A DNA stretch of 24,549 nucleotides from UMGS172 sp964424555 (GCA_964424555.1 CAYRIX010000028.1:1-24549); one strand, 5' to 3'; numbered from the stretch's first letter, positions 1-6,480 are shown. Program-made: numbers and translations. Notes: generated by a model not told the origin, from the sequence alone.

Positions 1-17
1 TACTTTGAGTAAGCCGC

Positions 18-43
18 AAGCCGCCTGAGCAATCAGGCGGCTT
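18..43 (+). terminator. GC-rich hairpin upstream of veg-like gene
   Basis: An 11-bp perfect stem (18-28 with 33-43) closes on a GCAA tetraloop. Only a weak T-rich tail (cttcactttc) follows. A TAA at 10-12 could be the stop of a gene that enters from the left, so this may be that gene's terminator or an attenuator before the next gene. No promoter is visible between it and the start at 68. Confidence 0.5.
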
Positions 44-67
44 CACTTTCAAAATTGGAGGTCAAAT

Positions 68-307
68 ATGAACTCACTTGATATAATTAAAACCAAAATT
101 CAAAAATTATATAAGACTAATCCTCACATTCACATTAATGTTGCTATGACAAACCCAAGGGTAAGTCTTAATAATGAGCCTGTTGTCATAAAAGGCGTTT
201 ATCCTCACATATTCCAAATCGAAGAAAAGAGTAGTGGCTCGCCCAAAACTCACACTCTCCAATACACCGATGTATTATTACGTCATATTGATATTGTCGA
301 ACTTTGA
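68..307 (+). CDS. veg: Veg-like small protein
   Basis: This 79-residue protein resembles the Veg family (DUF1021), small proteins of Firmicutes; Bacillus subtilis Veg stimulates biofilm formation. The N-terminal part (LDIIKTKIQKL) matches the usual helix before a basic beta segment. Residues 37-79 follow the family pattern of V-I-x-G-V-Y-P-x-I-F-x-I-E, a variable turn, then Y-x-D-V-L and a hydrophobic end (IDIVEL). Its length is close to the roughly 80-90 residues of known members. The start is set by GGAG at 57-60, eight bases before the ATG. The gene stands alone on the plus strand and converges on the acyltransferase operon. What is seen is length and pattern; the family call rests on remembered similarity. 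Confidence 0.72.
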   Translation: MNSLDIIKTKIQKLYKTNPHIHINVAMTNPRVSLNNEPVVIKGVYPHIFQIEEKSSGSPKTHTLQYTDVLLRHIDIVEL

Positions 308-395
308 GATTGTTAGCAAACTAAAAAATCACTAAAACTGCCCATTATTTTTGTTTCAGTGGTCCTCATCTCACCCTTTTATTCCGCAAAACAAA

Positions 396-424
396 AAACC
401 GACCATTTGGTCGGTTTCTTGTTT
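396..424. terminator. Bidirectional terminator between convergent genes
   Basis: A 10-bp perfect stem, AAACCGACCA with TGGTCGGTTT, has a two-base centre (396-417). It is followed by tttcttgtttt on the plus strand and by six T residues on the minus strand. It lies between the Veg-like gene and the minus-strand operon ending at 473 and can serve both. Confidence 0.8.
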
Positions 425-472
425 TGGCTGTTACGAACCATTTAGATTCCAAAAAAATTGCCTTTTATGATA

Positions 473-1042
473 TTAAACCATGGTTTTTGATTTCCTGTTC
501 ATTCTTTTTAACATTGATTGAAGTTTAGGTATATTATATCGCAACACTAACGTCGGCAGTATATTCAAAAACAGATTAACCATTGCAACCGGAAGAGCAA
601 CGGAAAAAGCACACACATTCGGTATAAGGAGCATTGGCAAAAAACCGATAGGGTAAGACAATCTGTGAGTGAGTACACCTTTATTACACTCAATAATAAA
701 TTTTTCTATGTACTCAGGGCTATTCGGGTTTGCCAAATTCTTTTTACTAAATCCACCAAGACCGCCAAGCTCCCATACTTTGTTCTTCCAACTGCGCACC
801 TTTATTTTTTTGTAAAGCGTCTTTTCAAGCTCTGATACGTTGTATAATGGATTTTCGGCACCGAAAAGTTTATCCGGCATCTTGTTTATGATAATGGCGA
901 TAAGCCCGTCAAGTGCAAATTGCAATGCCGTACACACAACTACTAAAATGATTATATTATACCAAGCGGCAGTGCCAAATATTATGTTTATCACCGATAT
1001 GATAAGCATTGCTATACCGATTACTGTTAGATATAATTTCAT
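473..1042 (-). CDS. CrtO-like membrane acyltransferase
   Basis: This 189-residue membrane protein resembles glycosyl-4,4'-diaponeurosporenoate acyltransferase (CrtO of Staphylococcus aureus), which puts a fatty acid on the sugar of a carotenoid glycoside. Two hydrophobic segments lie near residues 5-28 and 30-52. The conserved core follows: YKKIKVRSWKNKVWELGG (about 97-115), a SPEYIEKFIIEC helix and a LTHRLSY motif corresponding to E-x-x-x-x-E-L-x-H-W. Then come two more hydrophobic segments and LVLRYNIPKLQSML, close to the IVQRYNRPRL end of CrtO. It overlaps the upstream acyltransferase by ATGA, so the two are translationally coupled. No carotenoid synthesis gene is in the window, so the substrate is probably another glycolipid (inference). 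It ends in a basic tail. Confidence 0.68.
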   Translation of the reverse strand: MKLYLTVIGIAMLIISVINIIFGTAAWYNIIILVVVCTALQFALDGLIAIIINKMPDKLFGAENPLYNVSELEKTLYKKIKVRSWKNKVWELGGLGGFSKKNLANPNSPEYIEKFIIECNKGVLTHRLSYPIGFLPMLLIPNVCAFSVALPVAMVNLFLNILPTLVLRYNIPKLQSMLKRMNRKSKTMV

Positions 1043-1869
1043 AACGTACTGTACTCCAAAGGCTTTTTGTAGAATTCCTTATAGGTTTTAACCCAAGCTT
1101 CGTAATTTTTGTTTTTCATATCGTTTTTTGCTTCGCTACGAGAAAGAGTTTTATTGGGATAGATAGCTGGTAATATGTGAAGCGTGTATTCCTGAACAGG
1201 AAATCCGTCTTCGTCAAGACGGTCGCTGTCTTCCATTGTGATGAATATTGGCACAATCGGTGCGTTATTTCTTACCGCAAGGGAAAATGCACCGTCTTGC
1301 ATCGGTCGAGGCTTTTTATAATTCCACCACATACCTTGTTCAGGATATATGAGGATCGTTTCGCCACGCTTTAAAAGCTCTGCAAATGCCTTCATAAACT
1401 TCACCATCGTTGCTTTTTGACTTGACAGTGGCAACGTGTTGCAATGCTTCATAAAAAGTCCAAAAGGCTTCGGCGGATTGGTATAGTTTCCTTCACGAAT
1501 AACCTTGTAAAGCATTTTGCCGTTCATATAATCACGAAGTGCAACCCATACAGCATAGTTGTCGGTGATGCTGAAATGATTACAAGTAATGATTTTGCCG
1601 CCCTTAACTGCGGTAAAATTTTCAATACCACGAACCTCTTTTATAATGAGCTGTCTGTCGGCGATCATTTTATCAAAAAACCTTGCACCAAATATATTAG
1701 CTATCTTATTCTTTATTTTATTTGAAAATTTCTCGTTCAGATAATCTATTTTATCCGGCATAAGCGGATAGGTTTCGGGATCATCCTCAACGTCAAGGTG
1801 CCACAGTTCCTGTTTTTCAAGTTCTGCGATTCTTTTGATAAGTTCTAATTTGTGAGTTGATTTTTCCAT
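1039..1869 (-). CDS. PlsC-like lysophospholipid/glycerolipid acyltransferase
   Basis: This 276-residue protein belongs to the PlsC/LPLAT family (1-acyl-glycerol-3-phosphate acyltransferases), which transfer acyl groups to lipid hydroxyls at the membrane. The catalytic HX4D motif is in TCNHFSITDNY (H98, D103). A glycine-poor substrate motif, YPEQGMWWNY (about 175-184), replaces the usual F-x-E-G-T-R-S. The third block, QDGAFSLAVRNNAPIVPIFI, fits the family's K-G-A-x-x-x-A-x-x-x-x-x-P-I-V-P motif. The N-terminal 90 residues are charged and carry no clear signal peptide or membrane segment. The ATG at 1869 lies four bases after the glycosyltransferase stop, with AGAGGA in that gene's last codons as the ribosome site. 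The altered EGTR-type motif suggests an unusual acyl acceptor (inference). Confidence 0.85.
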   Translation of the reverse strand: MEKSTHKLELIKRIAELEKQELWHLDVEDDPETYPLMPDKIDYLNEKFSNKIKNKIANIFGARFFDKMIADRQLIIKEVRGIENFTAVKGGKIITCNHFSITDNYAVWVALRDYMNGKMLYKVIREGNYTNPPKPFGLFMKHCNTLPLSSQKATMVKFMKAFAELLKRGETILIYPEQGMWWNYKKPRPMQDGAFSLAVRNNAPIVPIFITMEDSDRLDEDGFPVQEYTLHILPAIYPNKTLSRSEAKNDMKNKNYEAWVKTYKEFYKKPLEYSTL

Positions 1870-1873
1870 GTTT

Positions 1874-2803
1874 TTATCCTCTTACGCCAAGTATTTTAGT
1901 AAAGGTATTATCTGATATAACGATTCTGTTTGCGTGTAAAAGAATCTCCTTTGCCATGGTATCGCCCGCAGTTTTCTCTTTTTCGCCAAACTTTGCTTTT
2001 CTGTCGAGTATCAATTTGTGAAACGGGGAACGTTTGGCATATTCCCAAAAACATTCTCCGTCTATTATATCATCATACTGCCAGGGCTTTTTATAAAGGT
2101 TATAGTGAACAATATTTTTATTACCTTCGCACACAAGCTCTGTAGGAGATTTATTCCAACCGCTCGGCAGAATATGTGTTTTCCCAAAGCAAAGATAATT
2201 TAAATATGCTTGATCGGGATCAAGAAGGTCAAAGTCGTGTTCCGTTATAAGATTTATAAATTTGTTTTCAATGTCGTTTTTTCTAAACTCTTCTAAGCTG
2301 ATAACCAAAACCCCTGCATTGAAATACGTGTCGGGATTAACGCCGATTGCTTTTTCGGCATAAGTTCTGAATTCTTTTGTGTTGCACACGTATTGGTCAG
2401 TAACTGCACCCAATATATTGTCTTGGAGTTCGATATTATAAAGCTCCGATATATCGCCGAGCACAACAAGGTCGCAATCAAGATATAAAATTTTATCATA
2501 CTGCGGGAAAAGTGAAGCAATAAACAAGCGGTAATAGGTTACTATTGAAAAGTGATATACGTTCTTAAAGCGAGATTTTGTGTCTTTGACGTTTTCAGAA
2601 ATATCAATAAAATCAATAGTAAAGCCATCACGCTCGTTTATCTTAACCTTTGCTATATTATCGGGATTGAGACCTGTGTTCAATACAATAATCCTGTAAT
2701 TGTAATCTTTGGATGCGTTCGCAATAAGCGAATGAATGGCAACATCCAAGTAAGGTATGTAGTTATCATCGGTTGAAAAGAAAATCGGGATTTCTCTACT
2801 CAT
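1874..2803 (-). CDS. Family 8 glycosyltransferase
   Basis: This 309-residue GT8-family glycosyltransferase (general stress/LPS galactosyltransferase-like) transfers a hexose from a nucleotide sugar. Seen in order are an N-terminal Rossmann-like strand with IPIFFSTDDNY (5-15), the metal-binding D-x-D in LYLDCDLVVLGD (D109, D111), the YFNAGVLVISL block (160-170), DPDQAYLNYL (196-205), and H-Y-N-x-x-x-K-P-W near 233-241. There is no membrane segment. An in-frame ATG exists 12 codons upstream at 2839. The start at 2803 is preferred because GGAG sits correctly before it and the alignment to the family begins there. It is the first gene of the operon with two acyltransferases, which suggests that a sugar is added to a lipid and then acylated (inference). 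Confidence 0.88.
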   Translation of the reverse strand: MSREIPIFFSTDDNYIPYLDVAIHSLIANASKDYNYRIIVLNTGLNPDNIAKVKINERDGFTIDFIDISENVKDTKSRFKNVYHFSIVTYYRLFIASLFPQYDKILYLDCDLVVLGDISELYNIELQDNILGAVTDQYVCNTKEFRTYAEKAIGVNPDTYFNAGVLVISLEEFRKNDIENKFINLITEHDFDLLDPDQAYLNYLCFGKTHILPSGWNKSPTELVCEGNKNIVHYNLYKKPWQYDDIIDGECFWEYAKRSPFHKLILDRKAKFGEKEKTAGDTMAKEILLHANRIVISDNTFTKILGVRG

Positions 2804-2844
2804 TTCTCTACTCCTTCGGTGTTTGCTTGAAATCATCAAGGTTT

Positions 2845-2873
2845 ATTGTATCTTTATAATAGTTATGAGTAAA
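2845..2873 (-). promoter_or_regulatory. Sigma-A type promoter of the GT8-acyltransferase operon
   Basis: Read on the minus strand: TTTACT (2873-2868), 17 bases, TACAAT (2850-2845). It lies about 42 bases before the GT8 start at 2803. The -35 is weak (TTTACT against TTGACA). Confidence 0.55.
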
Positions 2874-2913
2874 CCGAAGTTTGAGAGAAGCGTGTCTACT
2901 TATTGGTTTTCTT

Positions 2914-2937
2914 GTCGTAGAACCTATTTTCTACGAC
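2914..2937. other. Small stem-loop upstream of the GT8 operon
   Basis: A 9-bp perfect stem, GTCGTAGAA with TTCTACGAC, has a six-base loop (2923-2928). It sits between the HTH-gene terminator and the GT8 promoter. It could be a second terminator hairpin or an operator; no T-run decides it. Confidence 0.4.
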
Positions 2938-2957
2938 TCTCTGTTTCGGAGAATCAT

Positions 2958-2998
2958 ATTAAAACGCTCTGTTTTCAAGTAAAACAGAGCGTTTTAAT
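2958..2998 (-). terminator. Terminator after HTH gene
   Basis: An 18-bp perfect inverted repeat (2958-2975 with 2981-2998) has a five-base loop, CAAGT. It starts five bases downstream of the HTH gene's stop at 3004 on the minus strand. The arms end in AAAAC/GTTTT, giving a U-rich 3' arm. Confidence 0.75.
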
Positions 2999-3003
2999 AT
3001 ACT

Positions 3004-3606
3004 TTATTTGGTCTTTGGTTTGTTTATGTAGGATGCCAAGACTATAACAATTTGTCCTGCAACACCGAGTAGATAAATGAGCGAAACATTTATTTTGAAA
3101 TACAAAAAAGTAATATGAATCGTTGCAAGTATTGACCACAATAGTGCTGATATGATGAGGTAATTATGTCGTGGATTAAACCAAATTGAATTAAAAACCA
3201 ATTTAACTATCAACACAACCGGAAGAGCGTATACAAAATATAGCCATTGGAATGTCATTTGGTTGGTAATTAATGTGGTAACTATAAACGCAAAGATGGC
3301 AACAATCCATCCACCGCCTTCGGCAATATAAGAGACTGCTCGGCGGTTAAAGGTTACATCCTTTGTTTTACGCTCACTAACAGCTTCTTCAATGTTCTCG
3401 GTTCTTACGAGATAATCGAGTGTGACACCGAACAGATCCGACATCTCAACTAACACAGATATATCGGGTGAGGATTCTGCCCGTTCCCATTTTGAAATGG
3501 TCTTATCTGAATAATTCAGTTTTTCGGCAAGCTCCATCTGTGTCATATTATTAAGAATTCGAAGCTCTGTTATATTTTTAGCAACATTGCTTTTTATGTC
3601 CTCCAT
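3004..3606 (-). CDS. XRE-family HTH regulator with four-TM C-terminus
   Basis: This 200-residue protein has a DNA-binding Cro/C1-type helix-turn-helix at residues 7-63 (NITELRILNNMTQMELAEKL, SDKTISKWER, PDISVLVEMSDLFGVTLDYLV). After a short charged linker come about four membrane segments near 98-115, 121-141, 148-168 and 174-194. This is a common Firmicutes layout for membrane-tethered regulators that act near their own locus and respond to an envelope signal; no ligand is deducible. A TTGCTT-17-TATAAT promoter and a G-rich ribosome site precede the ATG at 3606. Its own terminator separates it from the GT8 operon downstream on the same strand, which it may regulate (inference from position only). 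Confidence 0.85.
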   Translation of the reverse strand: MEDIKSNVAKNITELRILNNMTQMELAEKLNYSDKTISKWERAESSPDISVLVEMSDLFGVTLDYLVRTENIEEAVSERKTKDVTFNRRAVSYIAEGGGWIVAIFAFIVTTLITNQMTFQWLYFVYALPVVLIVKLVFNSIWFNPRHNYLIISALLWSILATIHITFLYFKINVSLIYLLGVAGQIVIVLASYINKPKTK

Positions 3607-3634
3607 CAGAAATCCCCCTATTTAATTATAAAAT

Positions 3635-3663
3635 ATTATAACATATTTTTCTTGAAAAAGCAA
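3635..3663 (-). promoter_or_regulatory. Promoter of HTH gene
   Basis: On the minus strand: TTGCTT (3663-3658), a 17-base spacer and a perfect TATAAT (3640-3635), about 29 bases before the start codon. Confidence 0.7.
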
Positions 3664-3740
3664 TGGATTGATAAATGTGTCAAACTTCTGTGGATATATT
3701 GAGATTCGGTGGTTTGAATCCATATTGTCTTAAATTTTAG

Positions 3741-3866
3741 TGATATTCCGACTTCGTCGGAGTGATATTATATTCGCCTCCCGAACTGCCCGAAGGGCAA
3801 TATCACTCGGCTTTAGCTGAATATCACTGCGTAGCAATATAACTCGCCGCAAGGCGAATATAACTG
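3741..3866. repeat. Array of five mini stem-loops separated by AATATMACT spacers
   Basis: Five short GC hairpins follow one another: CCGAC-TTC-GTCGG (3748-3760), GCCC-GAA-GGGC (3788-3798), CGGC-TTTA-GCTG (3808-3819), TGC-GTA-GCA (3828-3836) and CGCC-GCAA-GGCG (3845-3856). They are separated by near-identical AT spacers: GTGATATT on the left side, and AATATCACT or AATATAACT on the right. The left spacer is the reverse complement of the right one, so the whole can fold outward-in as well. No ORF spans it. It sits after the terminator of the tRNA transcript. It may be a repetitive extragenic element; function unknown. Confidence 0.7.
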
Positions 3867-3898
3867 AAAAAAGCACTTGCTATTGCGAGTGCTTTTTT
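3867..3898 (-). terminator. Terminator of the tRNA transcript
   Basis: The stem AAAAAAGCACTTGC with GCGAGTGCTTTTTT (3867-3880 and 3885-3898, one G-T pair) has a TATT loop. It begins two bases after the CCA end of tRNA-Tyr on the minus strand and ends in six T residues. Confidence 0.88.
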
Positions 3899-3900
3899 CT

Positions 3901-3985
3901 TGGTGGGAGCGGGTGGATTCGGACCACCGAAGGCAAAGCCAACAGATTTACAGTCTGCCCCCTTTGGCCACTCGGGAACACTCCC
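3901..3985 (-). tRNA. tRNA-Tyr (anticodon GTA)
   Basis: An 85-base minus-strand tRNA with CCA encoded at 3903-3901. The acceptor is GGGAGTG with CGCTCCC (one T-G pair) and the discriminator is A. The anticodon GTA is at 3951-3949 within GACTGTAAATC. It has a class II long variable arm (GGCTTTGCC region) and T-arm GGTGG-TCCGAAT-CCACC, in which the usual TTCGAAT loop reads TCCGAAT. It decodes UAU/UAC. It lies downstream of tRNA-Thr on the same strand, probably in one transcript. Confidence 0.95.
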
Positions 3986-4012
3986 ATATTTAATTGTGCG
4001 CCCTTATAAAAG

Positions 4013-4032
4013 GGTGGAGCTGGTTGACGGAC
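4013..4032 (-). repeat. 20-bp duplicate of the tRNA-Thr 3' end
   Basis: Bases 4013-4032 repeat 4168-4187 exactly: the CCA end, discriminator, 3' acceptor strand and first bases of the T-stem of tRNA-Thr, plus two flanking bases. The rest of a tRNA is absent. The copies are 155 bp apart, with the fragment on the 3' side of the intact gene. It may be an attachment-site scar or a tRNA relic. Confidence 0.8.
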
Positions 4033-4092
4033 GCAGCCTTTCTTCGAAAGTCTGCCGTGCTTGCGGCACAGCCGCCACGCACCTTGCACCTA

Positions 4093-4115
4093 AAAACATC
4101 ACACTGTGATGTTTT
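4093..4115 (-). terminator. Palindromic hairpin between the two tRNAs
   Basis: AAAACATCACA (4093-4103) and TGTGATGTTTT (4105-4115) are perfect complements around a single C. On the minus strand the hairpin lies 55 bases after tRNA-Thr and ends in TTTTT, so it can be a terminator or a processing element. No separate promoter for tRNA-Tyr was found downstream, so complete termination seems unlikely. Confidence 0.5.
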
Positions 4116-4169
4116 CTTAACGGCGCAACCCTCTTAGGCTTCAAGTCCGAATGAACTTGATCAAAAAGG

Positions 4170-4245
4170 TGGAGCTGGTTGACGGACTTGAACCCCCGAC
4201 CTGCTGATTACAAATCAGCTGCTCTACCAACTGAGCTAAACCAGC
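4170..4245 (-). tRNA. tRNA-Thr (anticodon TGT)
   Basis: A 76-base minus-strand tRNA with encoded CCA (4172-4170) and discriminator T. Acceptor GCTGGTT pairs with AACCAGC. The D-arm is GCTCAGTTGGTAGAGC. The anticodon stem-loop is GCTGA-TTTGTAA-TCAGC, with TGT at 4212-4210. The T-arm reads GGGGGTTCAAGTCCGTC. It decodes ACA. It is first in the transcript from the promoter at 4271-4299. Confidence 0.96.
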
Positions 4246-4270
4246 GTGTGATTCGTTCGAGCGCCTAAAT

Positions 4271-4299
4271 AATATACCACACACTTTGACGCTTGTCAA
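4271..4299 (-). promoter_or_regulatory. Strong tRNA promoter
   Basis: On the minus strand: consensus TTGACA (4299-4294), 17 bases, TATATT (4276-4271). The predicted start is about 20 bases before tRNA-Thr. The A/T-rich tract just upstream (4300-4335) could act as an UP element. Confidence 0.85.
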
Positions 4300-4380
4300 C
4301 ATTTATTTTTCAAAAATCCAAAAAATCTTTTTTACTGCCGTTTTTTTCGATTACACGACGCTATACTTCAAATAAATATA

Positions 4381-4393
4381 GTGCATAATGCAC
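4381..4393. other. Operator-like palindrome GTGCAT-A-ATGCAC
   Basis: A perfect 6-1-6 palindrome lies 45 bases upstream of the promoter of the secreted peptidase gene. It fits a protein-binding site, but no regulator is known. The rest of 4300-4437 holds only A/T-rich spacer. Confidence 0.35.
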
Positions 4394-4437
4394 ATCATCT
4401 CGGCATCAAAGCCGTTATTTCGTGCAGTTTTTACCTA

Positions 4438-4466
4438 TTGAAAAGCAATTCGATGTGTGTTACAAT
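4438..4466 (+). promoter_or_regulatory. Promoter of secreted peptidase gene
   Basis: TTGAAA (4438-4443), 17 bases, TACAAT (4461-4466). Transcription would begin near 4473, which excludes translation starts further upstream and supports the ATG at 4519. Confidence 0.7.
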
Positions 4467-4518
4467 AGCTTGGACATCAGTCAAAGGAATAGAAACTTTC
4501 ACAACAGTGGGGATGTTT

Positions 4519-5553
4519 ATGAACAAGAAATCACTTACACTTATTATTGCCGCTGCGGTTGCGGTATGCATTTTTGTCGGCAGCAGTTTTATTTATTCAG
4601 GCTCTTCAGAGTCGGGCTCCTCAAGCGAGCTTACTGCACAGGTCAGCTCCGAGACCTCAACCTCAGAGACGGCAAGCACTGAGACTTCGGAGGTTGCATC
4701 GTCCGAAGATTTAACTCCGTCAGAAGACACCTCGTCCGAAGCGTCTTCCTCTCAGGCGTCGAGCAGTAAGAAAGAGGAATCCTCAAAACAGCAGTCCACC
4801 TCATCTTCTTCAACCGAAGAGTCCATTCAGAACACGCTCTTTCCGGGCTACAAGTACAACTCAGTGTTTGATATAGAGGATAATGTATTTTTGGATGCTC
4901 TTGCATATACAGGCTACAATCTTGAAAAGCACCGTGCTGACGGACTTATGTGGAACTACATTCTGTCGGCCGATAAAAAGTGGAGAGGTTGGCTGTCAGA
5001 CATTACCTTTGGCGGTGGAAGCACGGGACTTGAGACCACCGAGGACGGTCTGCCCAATATTGCGCATTTCGAAAAGGGCGGATTGGTTTGTGCTTCGTTT
5101 GCAACCTATGTTTATTTCAACTATCTTCCTAACATTGCTAAGATAGACACATCTTCTTTAAAGGTGCCTGAGGATTCCTACAGTGCACAGAGCTTTTATC
5201 TTGCCGCACAGGATTGGTTGAAGAAGGGCTATACCTATAATATAGGCTTTACTGCTTATGACAGATCGGCAGGCATTGAGTTTATCCCTGACGAGGAGAT
5301 CCCCATCGGCTCTATTATTGTTTTCAGAGACAAGGCAAGTCCCGGCAAAAAGCAGGCCGACCACATTACTATTTATGTCGGCAAAAAGAACGGTTATCAT
5401 TGGGTCATTCAGACAGGTAATAAAAACGGCCCTGAGTTTTGTGCGGTTGAGCGTTTTAAATTCGGACCCGATCCGCAGTGGCCGTTAAAGATATTTGCCA
5501 CTCCTACCTGTATTTATGATGCGGCGGGTGAACAGGCTGCCACGGGTAATTAA
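4519..5553 (+). CDS. Secreted NlpC/P60-like cysteine peptidase
   Basis: This 344-residue exported protein has a signal segment at residues 1-27 (MNKKS, then a hydrophobic core). A low-complexity Ser/Thr/Glu stalk follows (about 28-103), and the globular C-terminus is papain-like. The likely nucleophile is C191 in FEKGGLVCASFATYV, equivalent to the D-C-S-x-F of NlpC/P60. The histidine is H282 in QADHITIYVG, and H294 or Q298 in YHWVIQTGN is a third polar candidate. Family members cut peptidoglycan stem peptides. The flexible stalk would let the domain reach the wall while anchored by an uncleaved N-terminus. There is no lipobox, SH3b or LysM domain. The start at 4519 is chosen because of GGGG at 4509-4512, the promoter position and the signal peptide; a longer in-frame reading to 4381 crosses the promoter. 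The substrate is inferred. Confidence 0.75.
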   Translation: MNKKSLTLIIAAAVAVCIFVGSSFIYSGSSESGSSSELTAQVSSETSTSETASTETSEVASSEDLTPSEDTSSEASSSQASSSKKEESSKQQSTSSSSTEESIQNTLFPGYKYNSVFDIEDNVFLDALAYTGYNLEKHRADGLMWNYILSADKKWRGWLSDITFGGGSTGLETTEDGLPNIAHFEKGGLVCASFATYVYFNYLPNIAKIDTSSLKVPEDSYSAQSFYLAAQDWLKKGYTYNIGFTAYDRSAGIEFIPDEEIPIGSIIVFRDKASPGKKQADHITIYVGKKNGYHWVIQTGNKNGPEFCAVERFKFGPDPQWPLKIFATPTCIYDAAGEQAATGN

Positions 5554-5576
5554 TACGCTGAAGTGTAAAATTTTTA

Positions 5577-5605
5577 GTGACAAACTGAAAAATGTATGAT
5601 ATAAT
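5577..5605 (+). promoter_or_regulatory. Promoter of the 255-aa protein gene
   Basis: GTGACA (5577-5582), 17 bases, perfect TATAAT (5600-5605), about 45 bases before the ATG at 5650. Confidence 0.7.
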
Positions 5606-5649
5606 ACCTTATGTATTTTTAAAGATTATATAATTTTGGAGCGTAAATC

Positions 5650-6417
5650 ATGAATATTCAGTTCACAAAAGAAGTTTCGGATGTTTTGAAGGACGTTTTG
5701 GCCGAAAACGGTTATTCGGCCGAGGGTCAGGAGCTTGGCACTTTTAAGGGTGAATTTAAGACCTACAAGGTAGCATATAACGAGGATAAAAAGATGTTCT
5801 CGGTTGCAGTTGCTCCTACCGATACGGATAATTATACTGAGCTCAGCGCATGGTTCTTTGATGAGAGTGACCACGGCCCTAAGGATACTCTTTGTATTGG
5901 AGAGGACTTTTTAGAGGCTGTTGCCAAGGACCTTGGCGTCAAAGTGGTAAAGGATGCCAACGGCTCGGTTAAAGAGGTCGCCTTGCCTGAAAAGGCTGCA
6001 GTCGGAGTAGAGCCCGGTATCGAGGCCTTTGCTCAGAAGTTCCTTGCGATGTTCCCTCAGTACAAGGACGAATATAAGGCCATGGTAGCAAAGTACGGCG
6101 ATTTCCTTTATGTTGAGTTCTTCAAGCGCTACGGCATAGAAAAAATGAAAGAGCTTATGGCTGACGAGACCAAGAACAAGAAGCAACTTACAAAATACTG
6201 GAACATGCTGGGTGCAATGCACTATGAGGGTGAGCTGATAGTCGGCGACCTTATTTGCACGGTAATATTGGCAGGAACCTTCGGTGAAGAGCCTCAAAAG
6301 TATGATGCCGCTGCTGAAAAATATCTTGCCGATTTCCCGTTCCTCAAATCTGCAGGTGCGGCTTCGGTTCATGATTTCAAGCACAACAAAAAGCTGCGTA
6401 AGCTTATTATGGGCTGA
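5650..6417 (+). CDS. Unrecognised soluble 255-aa protein
   Basis: I do not recognise this family. The protein is acidic, with no signal peptide or membrane segment, so it is probably cytosolic. Two parts can be seen. Residues 1-115 are a mixed alpha/beta region rich in Asp and Glu (GTFKGEFKTYKVAYNED, LSAWFFDESDHGPKD). Residues 120-255 are mainly helical (FAQKFLAMFPQYKDEYKAMV, YVEFFKRYGIEKMKELM, KQLTKYWNMLGAMHYEGELI) and end in a Lys-rich tail. GGAG at 5638-5641 and an ATG at 5650 give a normal start. It has its own TATAAT promoter and a strong terminator, so it is a single-gene unit. No function is claimed. Confidence 0.85.
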   Translation: MNIQFTKEVSDVLKDVLAENGYSAEGQELGTFKGEFKTYKVAYNEDKKMFSVAVAPTDTDNYTELSAWFFDESDHGPKDTLCIGEDFLEAVAKDLGVKVVKDANGSVKEVALPEKAAVGVEPGIEAFAQKFLAMFPQYKDEYKAMVAKYGDFLYVEFFKRYGIEKMKELMADETKNKKQLTKYWNMLGAMHYEGELIVGDLICTVILAGTFGEEPQKYDAAAEKYLADFPFLKSAGAASVHDFKHNKKLRKLIMG

Positions 6418-6433
6418 TCTATTGCATAAATTC

Positions 6434-6465
6434 ACCTCCGTCGGGGTCTCCGACGGAGGTTTTTG
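6434..6465 (+). terminator. Terminator after the 255-aa protein gene
   Basis: An 11-bp perfect stem, ACCTCCGTCGG with CCGACGGAGGT (6434-6444, 6450-6460), has a GGTCT loop and is followed by TTTTG. Confidence 0.88.
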
Positions 6466-6480
6466 TATTATATTGGTGTC

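Noticed and set aside
3691..3699. DnaA-box-like TGTGGATAT
   Set aside because: One mismatch to the consensus, isolated, and no other origin features nearby.
3741..3866. CRISPR array
   Set aside because: The repeated unit is only 8-9 bases, the variable parts are self-complementary hairpins, and no cas gene is near.
3880..4109. Open frames across the tRNA genes on both strands
   Set aside because: They lie over tRNA-Tyr and the tRNA spacer and have no coding features.
4381..4518. Longer N-terminus of the secreted peptidase starting at 4381
   Set aside because: It would cross a TTGAAA-17-TACAAT promoter (4438-4466), has no ribosome site, and the signal peptide starts at 4519.
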